DNA from: Pieris napi
Lineage: Eukaryota; Arthropoda; Insecta; Lepidoptera; Pieridae
Assembly: GCF_905475465.1 (NCBI RefSeq)
Contig: NC_062244.1
Span: 11,030,001 to 11,094,000 of the forward strand
Length of the DNA: 64,000 nt
Direction of reading: 5' to 3'
Made by a program: the position numbers and the translations under genes
Shown: one piece after another, positions 47,572 to 57,740 of the stretch
How positions within the stretch are numbered: the first letter of the stretch is position 1
How the letters are laid out: each line of letters starts with the position of its first letter
Notes under the pieces: model-generated
What the model saw: the letters and a program-made list of their open reading frames with translations, nothing else
The model's database searches: none
Told to the model about the DNA's origin: nothing

Positions 47572-47868
47572 GGAGTGTTGGCCTAGTGGCATCAGCGTGC
47601 GACTCTCATCCCTGAGGTCGTAGGTTCGATCCCCAGCTGTGCAACAATGGACTTTCTTTCTATGTGCGCATTTAACATTCGCTCGAACGGTTAAGGAAAA
47701 CCTCGTGAGAAAACCGGCTTGCCTTAGACCCAAAAAGTCGATGGCGTGTTTCACCTACTCGGCTCTTAGCAGTCTAACAGTCTCTTAGCAGTGTCAGTAC
47801 AAATGATCACTTAAAATATACAGAAGTCTGAGGCCAAAACCTAAAAAGTTTATATTTATAACTTAATA
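47572..47868 (+). mobile_element. tRNA-derived SINE, family 2
   Basis: GAGTGTTGGCCTAGTGGCAT, B-box GTAGGTTCGATCCC, TATGTGCGCATTTAACATTCGC, GAAAACCGGCTTGCCTTAGA and AAGTCTGAGGCCAAAACC. A short internal duplication (CTCTTAGCAGT) is visible near 47765. Confidence 0.85.
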
Positions 47869-47879
47869 CTATTTGTATG

Positions 47880-48100
47880 AAATAAAAAAAATTTAGGGAA
47901 TTTATCAAAAGCATCGACCACAATGTGAACATACTAGATGTAATTAAAGTGAACGGAGTGACCCTTGCGGTCGTCCCTTCGCGCGTACAATCACTGTAAC
48001 AGCCAGTGCAACTTGTAATTATACACTTAAGACAGATTTGAGAACGACCACGTTGCGGCAAATAACTTGTTACATTAGGATCCAAGTTAAATGGAGTCTT
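47880..48100 (-). CDS. Candidate exon, cysteine-rich segment followed by a membrane helix (unknown gene)
   Basis: The minus strand is open: TPFNLDPNVTSYLPQRGRSQ then ICLKCIITSCTGCYSDC (five cysteines in 15 residues), followed by a hydrophobic stretch TLITSSMFTLWSMLLINSL that could span a membrane. A possible splice acceptor precedes ACTCCATTT near 48100. Codon use is more even than in the AT-rich flanks. It may be the 3'-most visible exon of the same gene as 50266, 52013 and 54358. Not recognised; low confidence that it is real. Confidence 0.28.
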
Positions 48101-48277
48101 TGTTAACTTAAAATCTTTGGGCTAAGGATTTTGAGGGATCACCTAACTTTTAATCATAAAACTTAATCACGCTTACAGTCGTAAGATTAAATAACTAAAT
48201 AAGTTCACCTTTAAACGCTGTCCGTTTCATTTTTGAATCAGTCGATTAGTATTTAATTTACTCTAAGATATTATGCA

Positions 48278-48299
48278 ATATATATATATATATATATAT
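48278..48299. repeat. (AT)n microsatellite
   Basis: An uninterrupted AT/TA run of about 22 bp. Confidence 0.9.
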
Positions 48300-48304
48300 T
48301 ATAT

Positions 48305-48455
48305 TCTCATAGAGCAGAGTGCAAACGGGCAGGAGACTCACCCGATGTTGAGTGAAATGGACATTATGCCAGAGGGTTCACGAGTGCGTCGCCAGCCTTT
48401 TAAGAATTGGTAAACTATTTTCTTGAAGTCTTATCCCCTAAGTCGAATAAGGGAT
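48305..48455 (-). mobile_element. LINE 3' fragment
   Basis: GTGCAAACGGGCAGGAGACTC, CCAGAGGGTTCACGAGTGCG and CCTTTTAAGAATTGGTAAAC match the complement of the 42.3 kb LINE 3' end, with a deletion of the CCGCCGCCC segment. Confidence 0.8.
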
Positions 48456-49566
48456 AATATGTACAAGTAATTTTTGTCTATAAGTCGTAGATACATTTTA
48501 TTCCTTCAATATTATTATCAAAAGTATTCAAGAGCGTTGCATACAATTATTAAACTGCACATAAATTCAATTTCAATCCTCGATTCCCAATGTAATTAAA
48601 TCCGATAATCACTTTAATACGATTGTTATCAGACCGTATCAGAATTATGTATTTCAGATTAATCTCCACTCCAACAAAGTACTGTTTGCGAAATATTTAA
48701 CGTGAAATTGAAATCGTGACCCGCGCCTATTTTATTCGATAGTTCGAGCTTTAAGGCTGTATCAGGAATTTGTTATAATGCTAGAAGTTAATTATACTAC
48801 TCTTATTTCGCTGTAGGTAAGCGTTCGGTTTCCAAACCTGACATGTGATTAAAGTGTAGAGATAATATATCTTGACGCAATTAGTATATTAGAACCAAAC
48901 ATCAAAGAGGTGTCACGGTCTTATTAACATATATATATCTAATATCTTTATTTATATTATAAAAAGGAAAGATTTCATTGTTTGTTTGCTTGTTTGTTGT
49001 TAAGTTACGATAGTGTAACCCAAGGTGACTTGAAATCCAAGGTGAGGTGAAAAAGACTAATAAAAATTACTAAATCGCTTACGCTACGGACACTACGGAA
49101 AATAGAATAAATTGATGTACTACAGTTTTATAGAACACATCAATATCAACAAGAAAGTCCACAATTCCACCTTTTTGCATAGTCTTTTTACTGAGAAAAG
49201 TTTTAGGCTATAGAAGTTCGTACGACTGAATTAACGCGAGTGGAACCACAGAGCACAGCTATTATAATAAAAATGTGTAAGGGCTAGTTCACACACACTC
49301 CTATGATGACTTGATTCACTATAATTCACTTCACTGATTTTACGTAATGTATAACTTCAAACTTGAACACTGGAATTGGCCGTGCGCATGAGTTCCAACC
49401 TCTTTTATAATCTATTCCCTACTCCGACCCGACCATCCCACTTCGGGCAGTTGTTCGAGTCAATTCGCAACAATTCGTAAACAACCGAACGAGTTAAATG
49501 AGTAACTATTGCACATGCGCACTTGTAGCAAGATTCTTAAGAATATGTTTCATAAAAAATGTTTAG

Positions 49567-49675
49567 AGTTAAATTAAATTAATATTAAAAGCTGACAAAT
49601 GATTGTTATGTAAGAAGTTAATAGATGTTCAGAATTAAATTAAATAAATATTAAAAGCTGACAAATGATTGTAAG
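49567..49675 (+). repeat. 64-bp direct duplication
   Basis: A segment containing TTAAATTAAAT and ATTAAAAGCTGACAAATGATTGT occurs twice in tandem, about 64 bp apart. Confidence 0.8.
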
Positions 49676-49748
49676 TTGTAACTTTATAATTAAAAAGGTC
49701 GATTCATTCATATGTGACATTGTCATTGAATACCAAAAATATACTCGT

Positions 49749-50153
49749 ACCCTTTTGTCATAAATTAAGTTTTTATTATTATTATTGAAGTTATACTTCT
49801 TTAGGCGCGTTATGAAAAATTGATGAGTGAAATTTTACGATGCGCGCGCACCGTGACACAAAATTAACAGAATGAAGTTGCCCACGGAAGATGCTACGGC
49901 GTTGGACTTAATTTAAAAACAACATTCGAATAATAATAGAATTTATGTTACACATAATGTAAGAGAATAATAATAAATATTTATTTATTTTATTTTTCAA
50001 ATGTAAACTGAACTATATTGACTATAATGACTCCTTTTCCAGTCTGAGATTATATAATTGTAATTAATTATTTGCATGCAATCAAAAACTATTTTTAATA
50101 ATGTCAAAGAAGTATAACTTCTTACGCGCGTACATAAGTACACGCACCCTTTT
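49749..50153 (-). repeat. Dispersed repeat with GAAGTTATACTTC palindrome, fuller copy
   Basis: Bounded by ACCCTTTTG (left) and CACCCTTTTT (right). It contains GAAGTTATACTTCTTTAGGCG near one end and AAGAAGTATAACTTCTTACG near the other, in inverted arrangement, so it may be a foldback/MITE-type element. Its right half equals the complement of 10861-11045. Confidence 0.6.
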
Positions 50154-50265
50154 TATTATTATTAAATTAAAGTACATCCACGTCCGTAAATTCTGTCATC
50201 TTAGGGACGGGAGCTTAAACGGTAATAATTCAATACACCATAATATAAGCAAAACACGACATCGC

Positions 50266-50572
50266 CTATAAAATGCCCTGATCCAAGGATCGGAGAAATA
50301 GCGGACAACGGACTGATTTATTATAGCCTGTAACATTACAATCGAAGAGCGTATTTATGTCCACGGCGTATTCAAATGTGAAGGATTGTGCCGGAATAAT
50401 ATTGTATAAAATGCTCGGCTGCTTACAATTTATGGCGTCATTATGCCAAGGTGGACATTTACGAACGTAGATTTTCAGCGTATTTTGTGTGACTTGGAAA
50501 ACGGTGCTTTCAAGAATGTTATGTTGGTGTTTGTGTGTGTCCATAATAGCGATAAACACTCGTGCATGCGGC
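50266..50572 (-). CDS. Candidate exon of an unknown extracellular-type protein
   Basis: About 100 codons are open on the minus strand: HARVFIAIMDTHKHQHNILE, STVFQVTQNTLKIYVRKCPP, WHNDAINCKQPSILYNIIPA, QSFTFEYAVDINTLFDCNVT, GYNKSVRCPLFLRSLDQ, ending TAG at 50266 unless a donor is used earlier. Cysteines and alternating hydrophobics (IYVRKC, FEYAVD, FDCNVT) suggest a disulfide-bonded beta-sandwich. Codon choice is balanced, unlike random AT-rich frames. Acceptors TACAG at 50573 or GTAG about ten bases upstream are possible. I do not recognise the family; a faint resemblance to the domain before the stem of HAP2/GCS1 gamete fusogens is speculation. Confidence 0.42.
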
Positions 50573-50644
50573 CTGTAGTGTACCTACTTAACTAGCGTCA
50601 CTTAACTAAACACTTACTTAAACTTAACAACAAAACAGGACTTC

Positions 50645-50825
50645 ATACAACTAAGAAAGAAAGAAAAAACTTTATTATACACAATAACAGGATTTAGGTC
50701 AAATAAAGTGCCTTACCCCCAACCAAGGGGCCTCGAAAGGAGAAAATGCATTGGGCGAAGAAAGTGCGTGTTTTTTGGATTGCTTATAAAAAAAAATTCC
50801 AAAAAGTTTGCATATTGCTATTAAG
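50645..50825 (+). repeat. Dispersed repeat (AACTAAGAAAGAAAGAAAAA...), copy 1
   Basis: Begins AACTAAGAAAGAAAGAAAAA, ACTTTATTATACA and ends TTTGCATATTGCTATTAAG. The same ends occur at 52500-52935, where the interior is longer. Probably a non-LTR 3' end or SINE-like repeat. Confidence 0.5.
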
Positions 50826-50832
50826 TGTAATT

Positions 50833-50998
50833 GACTAACAGTTTATTGCCAGTTCTTATCTTCCGTTCTACGCCCTTGATTTGAGAACTGGCAGTAAATG
50901 TGAAATTAGAAGCATTTAATGTATATTTCTTTTTTGACGTTCATAAGCGTACATTGTGTTACCCGAATAAATGATTTTGACTTGACTTCACTTGATAA
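50833..50998 (+). repeat. Dispersed repeat ending in TGATTT-type tail, copy 2
   Basis: Second copy of the 40805-40968 block (CAGTTTATTGCCAGTTCTTA ... AAATGATTTTGACTTGAC). Confidence 0.65.
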
Positions 50999-51439
50999 CT
51001 ACTAATAAAAACTAAGCGTAGTTGTACCACGCTTCTACGCCGTAGCGCCAGCCGTTCCTATGCTACGAAAAATTCAATTAGAGCGAGACTGGAATCATTG
51101 ACACTTGAGCACTAAAATAAAATTATTCCGCACTTAATAGCTCTTGAATGTCAATTTCATCACAGGCGTCGGGAACACATCGCAAATCTTCCATAACTCG
51201 GCGCCAATCAGGCGTGAAATCACGCTATTTCCGATGAGTGAATCTATTATGTATTCTATTAGGTTCAGAGATTTAACCTGTTTAAGACATGATATATGAT
51301 ACTACTGAAATATTAAAATTCAAACGATAAAAAGGAATGGTATGTTTTTTTAACAAAAACACCGAACTGAACTGAACGTGTTTATTTTAGGGTTTTTAAA
51401 ATGTTTTCTACTAAATCTGTAAAATCAAGCCCTTTTATT

Positions 51440-51640
51440 GTTACAGGAGGCAAACGGGCAGGAGGCTCATCTAATGTTAAGTGATACCGCTGGCCATGGA
51501 CACTCGCACTACCAGAGGGCTCGCAAGCGCGCTGCCGGCCTTTTAAGAATTGGTACGCTCTTTTCTTGAAGGACCCTAAGTCGAATTGATTCGGAAATAC
51601 TTCAGTGGGCAGCTGGTTCCATATAGTGTCCCTCCTTTAA
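51440..51640 (-). mobile_element. LINE 3' fragment
   Basis: TACAGGAGGCAAACGGGCAGG through CAGTGGGCAGCTGGTTCC matches 42340-42510 closely and is one of the least diverged fragments. It is 5'-truncated. Confidence 0.85.
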
Positions 51641-52012
51641 ATTATCCTCCTTTTATTGCTACGTCGGGAAAAGACGGACTCAAAAGATGATTTATACAAG
51701 CGAGTTTAATCAAATATAAAAGTCTACCTTCGTGCCGAACAATCTTAGAGAAAATGTGGGTACCTGATAATTCACAGAATGCTTCTGTGAAATAAGTGTC
51801 GAAATCTAGTTATTATAAAGCTAGCTATTCCCTTATATTTAGAAATAACAATTATTATTCAATTGTATGTCTTTAAATCAAGTCACTAAATAGATTCAGT
51901 CAGAGAAATTTTAGCGCTAGAAATAAATGTATTTTTCTTGAAACAGTCTCATTTTCTACAAGACACAAGGAAATTCCCTAACCAGTTATACAACTTTGCT
52001 ATTAAAATACAA

Positions 52013-52195
52013 GCTCCTTACCTCCTACCTCCTCTATTACTTTGACATAATGGCACCTGCTGATTGGACGGATTTTTTCCAGGAAAATGTGATTTTTACT
52101 ATTTTCCAATGATTGAACGATTTTTACATTAGATACGCTTGTACGGGTACAAAACGTTTTAGGATGAATGTGGGGTGTATTATGCATTTTCAAAT
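52013..52195 (-). CDS. Candidate exon (unknown gene)
   Basis: Open minus-strand segment LKMHNTPHIHPKTFCTRTSV, SNVKIVQSLENSKNHIFLEK, IRPISRCHYVKVIEEV, preceded by a good acceptor (TTAACCAG, 52196-52203) and followed by two possible donors (GAG/gtagga or GGAG/gtaagg, near 52013-52035). Contains two cysteines. It might splice to 50572 (for example VIEE joined to VHYRPHARVFIAI using the phase-0 donor). No family recognised. Confidence 0.33.
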
Positions 52196-52499
52196 CTGGT
52201 TAATTAAATAATACGTACCTACCTAAATCTTATATCTAATAAAAGTATTGTTAATTGCGTACATTTGTTCAGCAATACGAATTTATACATAAATACTATA
52301 ATAAAAGCTATAAAAAATACATATGCAATCGAATCCAATAATCAATCATAATATATCCATCCGTGGTATAGTCAATTACTCGAGATATAATAGAGGTTTG
52401 AATAAGATTTCATCATTTCGAGTATTTAAATAAATGCAAGGCCGTATAAGGAAGAGAAAACTGGAGCTTTTAATACACTAGTTGATTAAGATTCAATTG

Positions 52500-52935
52500 T
52501 AACTAAGAAAGAAAGAAAAACTTTATAATACATAATAAAAAAGGATCTTTAGTTAAAAAGATAGTGCACTACTCATTAGCCCCCTAACACTAAGATTCCC
52601 TGTATCGTTGGCAGCTGGTCTGTTCCATTTGACACGATCAAGGTGCTTGATAAAATAATTTAAAACATTACACTTACATTTTATAATTAAAGTATTTTTG
52701 CAATAAGATTATTTTCCGTTTCATCCAAAAACCAGGTTGAGAAACGGTTGTTTAAGATTATTAGTGTATCTAGGTTTAAATCGATCGTAAAATTGTTGTG
52801 CTAAAGATGAATGGGCATCAGAAGTAGAAAAAGCGTCGCACGAAGAAAGCGTTTTTGGGTAGCTTATTATAGTCGTTCTGCATGAAGTGGTTTGGTCGTT
52901 TTTTGTTTCCAAAAACGTCTGCATATTGCTATACT
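52500..52935 (+). repeat. Dispersed repeat (AACTAAGAAAGAAAGAAAAA...), copy 2
   Basis: Shares start AACTAAGAAAGAAAGAAAAA and end GTCTGCATATTGCTATACTAA with 50645-50825. The extra interior contains GCGTCGCACGAAGAAAGCG. Confidence 0.5.
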
Positions 52936-52947
52936 AACTATAAAAAG

Positions 52948-53215
52948 TGAGCAGTGTTGACCTAGTGGCTCCTGCGAGCGACTCTCATCTCTGAGGTCGT
53001 AGGTTCAATCCTCAGCTGTGCACCGATGGACTTTCTATGTGCGCATTTAACATTCGCTCGAACGTTGAAGCAAAACATCGTGAGGAAACCGGCTTGCCTT
53101 AGACTCAAAAAGTCGACAGCGTGCGTCAGGCACAGGAGGCTGACTACTTGCCTATTAGATTAACTAATGCTCAGACCTATAAAGGTTGTAGCGCCACTGA
53201 TTTATTAAACTATAA
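52948..53215 (+). mobile_element. tRNA-derived SINE, family 2
   Basis: GCAGTGTTGACCTAGTGGCTC, GTAGGTTCAATCC, GTGCGCATTTAACATTCGC, AGGAAACCGGCTTGCCTTAG, CTTGCCTATTAGATTAACTA and TAGCGCCACTGATTTATTAA. Confidence 0.87.
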
Positions 53216-54126
53216 AAAGTAATTCCTTTACGATACAAACAGTATAGATATTTAATCCTCAATTGTTTTCTGTGATGAGTCGTATAAATAGTGCCCCATT
53301 GGAACCGTTACATTAAACAAAATGATCCGATGCTCATTCAGGCTATAGCATTGCTATTGGATGAGTAAATACGCTGGCTCGTTTGTTACACTCGAGATAT
53401 TAGACCGATAAATGAAAACGTTATTTTATTTATTGTCCATATATGTGCTGTATTTCTCTGAGAAATCTATCCTTCTATATTGTGTTGTTTTCTGCTTAGT
53501 TTTAGTTGAATGTTTGGTTTATCTGACTAAAAGCGTGTTTTGCTACGCACTACCAGTATTTGAATTGAAGTATTTCGTAACTAATCCAACTTTGGGTCCT
53601 AAAAAATCAAATAATGAAATAAAATAAAGGTAAAATGTGGTGATCTCGTGAATGATAGAATTTATTAGGCCATGATAATGAAAAAAGTTTTAAGTATAAT
53701 GTTGCTACGTAGATTTATAAATCTTTAGCCTATTTATGTTCAGAATTTCTAACGTTATTACGTTAAACTAATATATTATATTATGTTAAACTATAGTGTA
53801 AGATTCATATTTGATGTTTATGGACTCAGATTAAATATAATTTATTAATATAATGTAAAACCCTGTTATTCATTTATGCACAAAATAAAGAGTATGTTAC
53901 ATTTGTAGTCATAAGTCTTGCTACTTATGATTTGAAATACACAAATTCTGTCTTGGATATAACATGCATTACTACGGTAAATATATTTATTTCTCATTAA
54001 GAACATTACAACACATAACTGAGAGAATTATACAATAATTAATTACACTTACTTTTAATTGTATATTACAATAGTAAAAAAGTACAACAACAGGCTAGAA
54101 ACAGAAGGCTTATTAAATAATAATAC
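53216..54126. other. Intergenic, nothing firm
   Basis: AT-rich. One short plus-strand open frame (53412-53627) is hydrophobic but has no supporting splice or family evidence. No repeats recognised. Confidence 0.4.
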
Positions 54127-54283
54127 GGTAAATATTCCGTATCACGGCATATTTATTATATATATATATTTTTTTTTTCATGCATCATCATAACAATACT
54201 AGTTATGATGTTTACAGATAATAACGCGACTGTAAAAAAAACCAGCCTCAAAATCGCTGGTGCCGCGATACGGAACATTTACC
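54127..54283. mobile_element. 157-bp MITE-like hairpin (GGTAAATATTCCGTATC)
   Basis: GGTAAATATTCCGTATCACGGCA (54127-54149) pairs with TGCCGCGATACGGAACATTTACC (54261-54283) with two mismatches. An inner CCAGCCTCAAAATCGCTGG hairpin adjoins the right arm. Confidence 0.78.
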
Positions 54284-54357
54284 AAAAGTACAATACAATT
54301 TTTGTAACAATTACACAACACAAAACAGAAAACAAGGTAATATAATATTTAATCCTT

Positions 54358-54610
54358 TTACTTGATTGAATTATTCACGCAATTACTTATGCTAGTGTAA
54401 CAAGAGATGAGTGGCGTCGAGATTAAAAGGCGATCCAATTTCGTTGACCCACTATCAAAAGTCAACTTACGCATTACTTTAATTAAATGGCCATTTATGT
54501 TCGCCGTAAATGCTTGTTTTGGTTTTAAAAATTCAAACATATAGTTATTGTTACGGCCATATTCATTAATTTTATTTGAGATGTTGACATGGGAGAAATA
54601 TGTGGATCTT
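54358..54610 (-). CDS. Candidate exon (unknown gene)
   Basis: The minus strand is open for about 80 codons: VRSTYFSHVNISNKINEYGR, NNNYMFEFLKPKQAFTANIN, GHLIKVMRKLTFDSGSTKLD, RLLISTPLISCYTSIS. N-glycosylation-type sites (NIS) and amphipathic strands suggest a secreted or membrane protein. Possible donors are gtaatt after AGCATAA (phase-compatible with the 52195 acceptor) and gtaaaa before 54358. No family recognised. It could belong with 52013, 50266 and 47880. Confidence 0.3.
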
Positions 54611-55336
54611 ACAATAGATAATATAATATAATATTAAATTTCAGATATCACACATTTTTATTTTATTTTAGTTTAGTTTTAGTTAGTATTTCTAGTGTCA
54701 CATGTAACTTTGTTGCTTTGTTAATTTTTTATGCACTTTATTTACCCTAAGTTGGTGTTTGTTTTTTTATTTTTCATACTAGCCTGAAAGAAAGCTTGTT
54801 AGCGGTAAGGTCTATTTTTTGTTGTTTGCTATCCTTTAACAACTCTTTCCATAGCTTATCATTTAAATAAATCAAACATACCACACGCACAGCTCGTCGA
54901 GCGGGTTTGATTATCTTGCCGAAGCTACGCACGAATTATTTGTATCGGTAAACTATGAGGGTGTGCAATTATTTAATGGATTACATTCGTAAAGTTACTG
55001 TTTTTAATACATTAAAAAGGGTATTAAAATGAGCTCTAATGGTTAAAAATACAAAATTAAAGCTGCTGTCCGATGGGGGTGTGCTATTTTCATGAAAAAA
55101 ATTGTCATTTATATGCTAATGAGAATAAAGTACTAAAAACATTTAAATTTCGACCCCTAGTATGCGCAGTAATGTAGACGGTTTTTTTAATACCCTTTTG
55201 ACTGCTGGGCTTGTATGAAATATTTTAGGACATAAAACAAATGTTTAATGGCTAAGTTGCAACTAGCCTGGTTTGTATGGTGGCCAGGGGCCATTGGATG
55301 GTGTAAATCGTTTAAAATAATGCAGAAATGTAGCCT

Positions 55337-55498
55337 TGCGATTCTGTAACTCACTTTTCGAACTCGCACAGCGGCAGTCGCGCTCAAATGTCGTGAAGCA
55401 GTTATTTTACGATTTGGTATTCTGATAAACAATAAGCTCCCTCCTTATCAGAATACCAAATCGTGAAATGAGTTCGAAAAGTGAGTTACAGAATCGCA
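55337..55498. repeat. Long palindrome with asymmetric insertion
   Basis: TGCGATTCTGTAACTCACTTTTCGAACTC (55337-55365) pairs with 55470-55498. Inner arms 55409-55427 and 55446-55464 (ACGATTTGGTATTCTGATA) also pair exactly. Only the left half has 43 unpaired bases between the two stems. Looks like a MITE-type foldback. Confidence 0.85.
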
Positions 55499-55704
55499 GG
55501 GCAGCTACCGTTGGAGCATCAAGCAACTGTTATAGTGACGAAAATAATATTGTTTTACTTAATAAAAACTACTATATATTTGTATTTTAAATATTGAAAA
55601 TAAACTTATATATCGTAAATCGTTAATTTTAATAAGATCTAAACATAACAATTTAATATACAGTATTTACAATTTTATTAACTAATAAAAATGAAATTAA
55701 AACA

Positions 55705-55830
55705 AATTTGGTTGGTGTGTACCTTTAACGATGACAACATTTCCTCGCTGTACGCTTACGTTGAACACGAAAATCACCAGCTCTGGGGTCATTAGTACTA
55801 TCTACCAGGCGCCAACATAAACCATTAGTA
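55705..55830 (+). repeat. Dispersed repeat, third copy of the 39505 family
   Basis: TTTGGTTGGTGTGTACCTTTAACG, CATTTCCTCGCTGTACG, ACCAGCTCTGGGGTCATTAG and CTACCAGGCGCCAACATAAA. Confidence 0.55.
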
Positions 55831-56652
55831 TTCGTAATTTTACTTAATTTGTTTTGATATAATTATTTTCTTCCTATAAATATTATCTGTGTATGTTTTA
55901 TCTCGAATACAAATATTACATTTTTGTAAACAGTGAAAGAGATACAAGGAAATACGGTACATTTCTCAGCAGGTGATGTGAAGTTGTTCCAGACCTTCTC
56001 GTCATAACCAAGGAATTCAATTTAAATTTCATCTTTCTTAAAGCCCATGTCTAAAGGACGAAAGGAGACAAAGGCTATTTTCTATTAGATAAAAGGGGAC
56101 TTAATTAACGTTTTTCCTGTTTTGCTTTTCATTTAGTCTATAATTTCTTTGAAATTTCCTTTAATTGTTTCACCTTTATTCTTGGTCAAATTCTTGCTTT
56201 ATTTATTCGAAACCTTACGACGTATATTTTGTTCGTTTCCTTGAGAATCAGATTTATGAGAAAGATTTAAAAGTTTTCTAAATTTGAGCAATACATTTAC
56301 GTAATGAATTGCCCAATTAGTTACTCACTGACTTACGGTACCATAAGGTGTTGTACCACGACATAAGGTGTTTATTCATTTGACAACAATTCATTATACC
56401 CTTTTAAGTGAAAAAAATACGTGTGTCAAGGTTCCCAGCTCTTCCATAACAAACTTAATAATAAATTACATTAAACAAATATTTATATGTTGAGATGATA
56501 AAGCTCTTCCGATGGGAATCTGTATGGCCAGAATAGCATTTAAAAGAGCCCTATGTCCTCGCTCTTGTTCCTAAAAAAATGGTTTACCGGCCGCTTCCGA
56601 TATCTTTATATATAATCTTTACTAAGCTTATATTTGAATATTATATTATTAC

Positions 56653-57030
56653 TAGCTGCCCCCACGAACTTCGTTTCTCCTTAATGAGATTTTACTTAGC
56701 CTACCTTTTTCTCTATATAAACCTCAGAGTTCAAGTCATAAGATTTTAATTAACAAATAAAAATAAGGGTTGGTGATAGAGGGGTGAAAATGTAGGGTTG
56801 TGTGTATTTTTTAATGCTGTATCATAAAAAAATTAAAATTTATCTAAAAATTAAAAAAAAAATTAGGGGTGGACTACCCTTAACATTTAGGGGGATGAAA
56901 AATAGATGTTGTCCGATTCTCAGACATACCCAATATGCACAAAAAATTTCATGAGAATCGGTCTAGCCGTTTCGGAGGAGTTTAGCCACAAACCCCGCGA
57001 CACGAGAATTTTATATATTGGATAATTACA
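56653..57030 (+). repeat. Dispersed repeat, same family as 3133-3462
   Basis: Starts ACTAGCTGCCCCCACGAACTTC and contains GGGGTGAAAATGTAGGGTTG, TTTAGGGGGATGAAAAATAG and ATGAGAATCGGTCTAGCCGTTTCGGAGGAGT. Ends ACACGAGAATTTTATATATTGGATAA. Confidence 0.6.
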
Positions 57031-57368
57031 TGGGTTAATATGGGTTCATTCTAAACAGGCGTGCCCTACAATGGCCCATCTCATTTAACATCAGGTAGGT
57101 TTGTGTCCATACGTCTGTCCAGTTCTATATAAAACATAACGTTAAATAACAATATGTGTTCCATTTATTTATAAATATATTCTCAGCTTTAAACGAAAAG
57201 TGAGTTAGAATGATATACTTCTTCAGTACATAAATAATCTACAGCACACATTTTTCCATAGTAAAAATAATAATAATTAAGCCTCATATATTCTTTGAAA
57301 ACTTCATCCATGATTACAAAAGATACACTCACTTAAAATTGTTATATAAAAGTATTATTTTTTCAAGG

Positions 57369-57570
57369 ACCTCCTATGTATAATCCTCCTCTAACTGGCT
57401 CCATTCCTCTCTATCTTGAGCATTTTTCTTCTAATATTACCCACCAACTTCTTCAAGCACGTCAGTAAGCGCACCGTGCAAGAGAGCGACCTCTTTTTAT
57501 TTCCCCTGGTAGCCCTTTCCACCTCGATATTTGTCCATCTGCCATTGCTCATTCGGCTGTGTGGCCCACC
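57369..57570 (-). pseudogene. RTE-type LINE C-terminal fragment
   Basis: On the minus strand, interrupted by stops, AQDREEWSQLEEDYT resembles the RTE C-terminus (a 'A.DR..W+.L.EAYtQ' pattern), preceded by remnants of GRP..RW-type sequence. Short and degenerate. Confidence 0.55.
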
Positions 57571-57740
57571 CTAAAAAAAAAATATTTTAAAAATAGTTGC
57601 CAAAAAAGTATTTATTGTAGCCAGTCATTATGACATTATAGAATCTACGATAGAGCTAAATAAACAACAATCTAAAGATCTATAAACATTTCTTCAATAA
57701 ATATAGTATATAATATATATCGTCATTTATATAGCTTGTA

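Noticed and set aside
53412..53627. Hydrophobic plus-strand ORF of 71 codons
   Set aside because: AT-rich composition gives hydrophobic frames by chance; no supporting signals.
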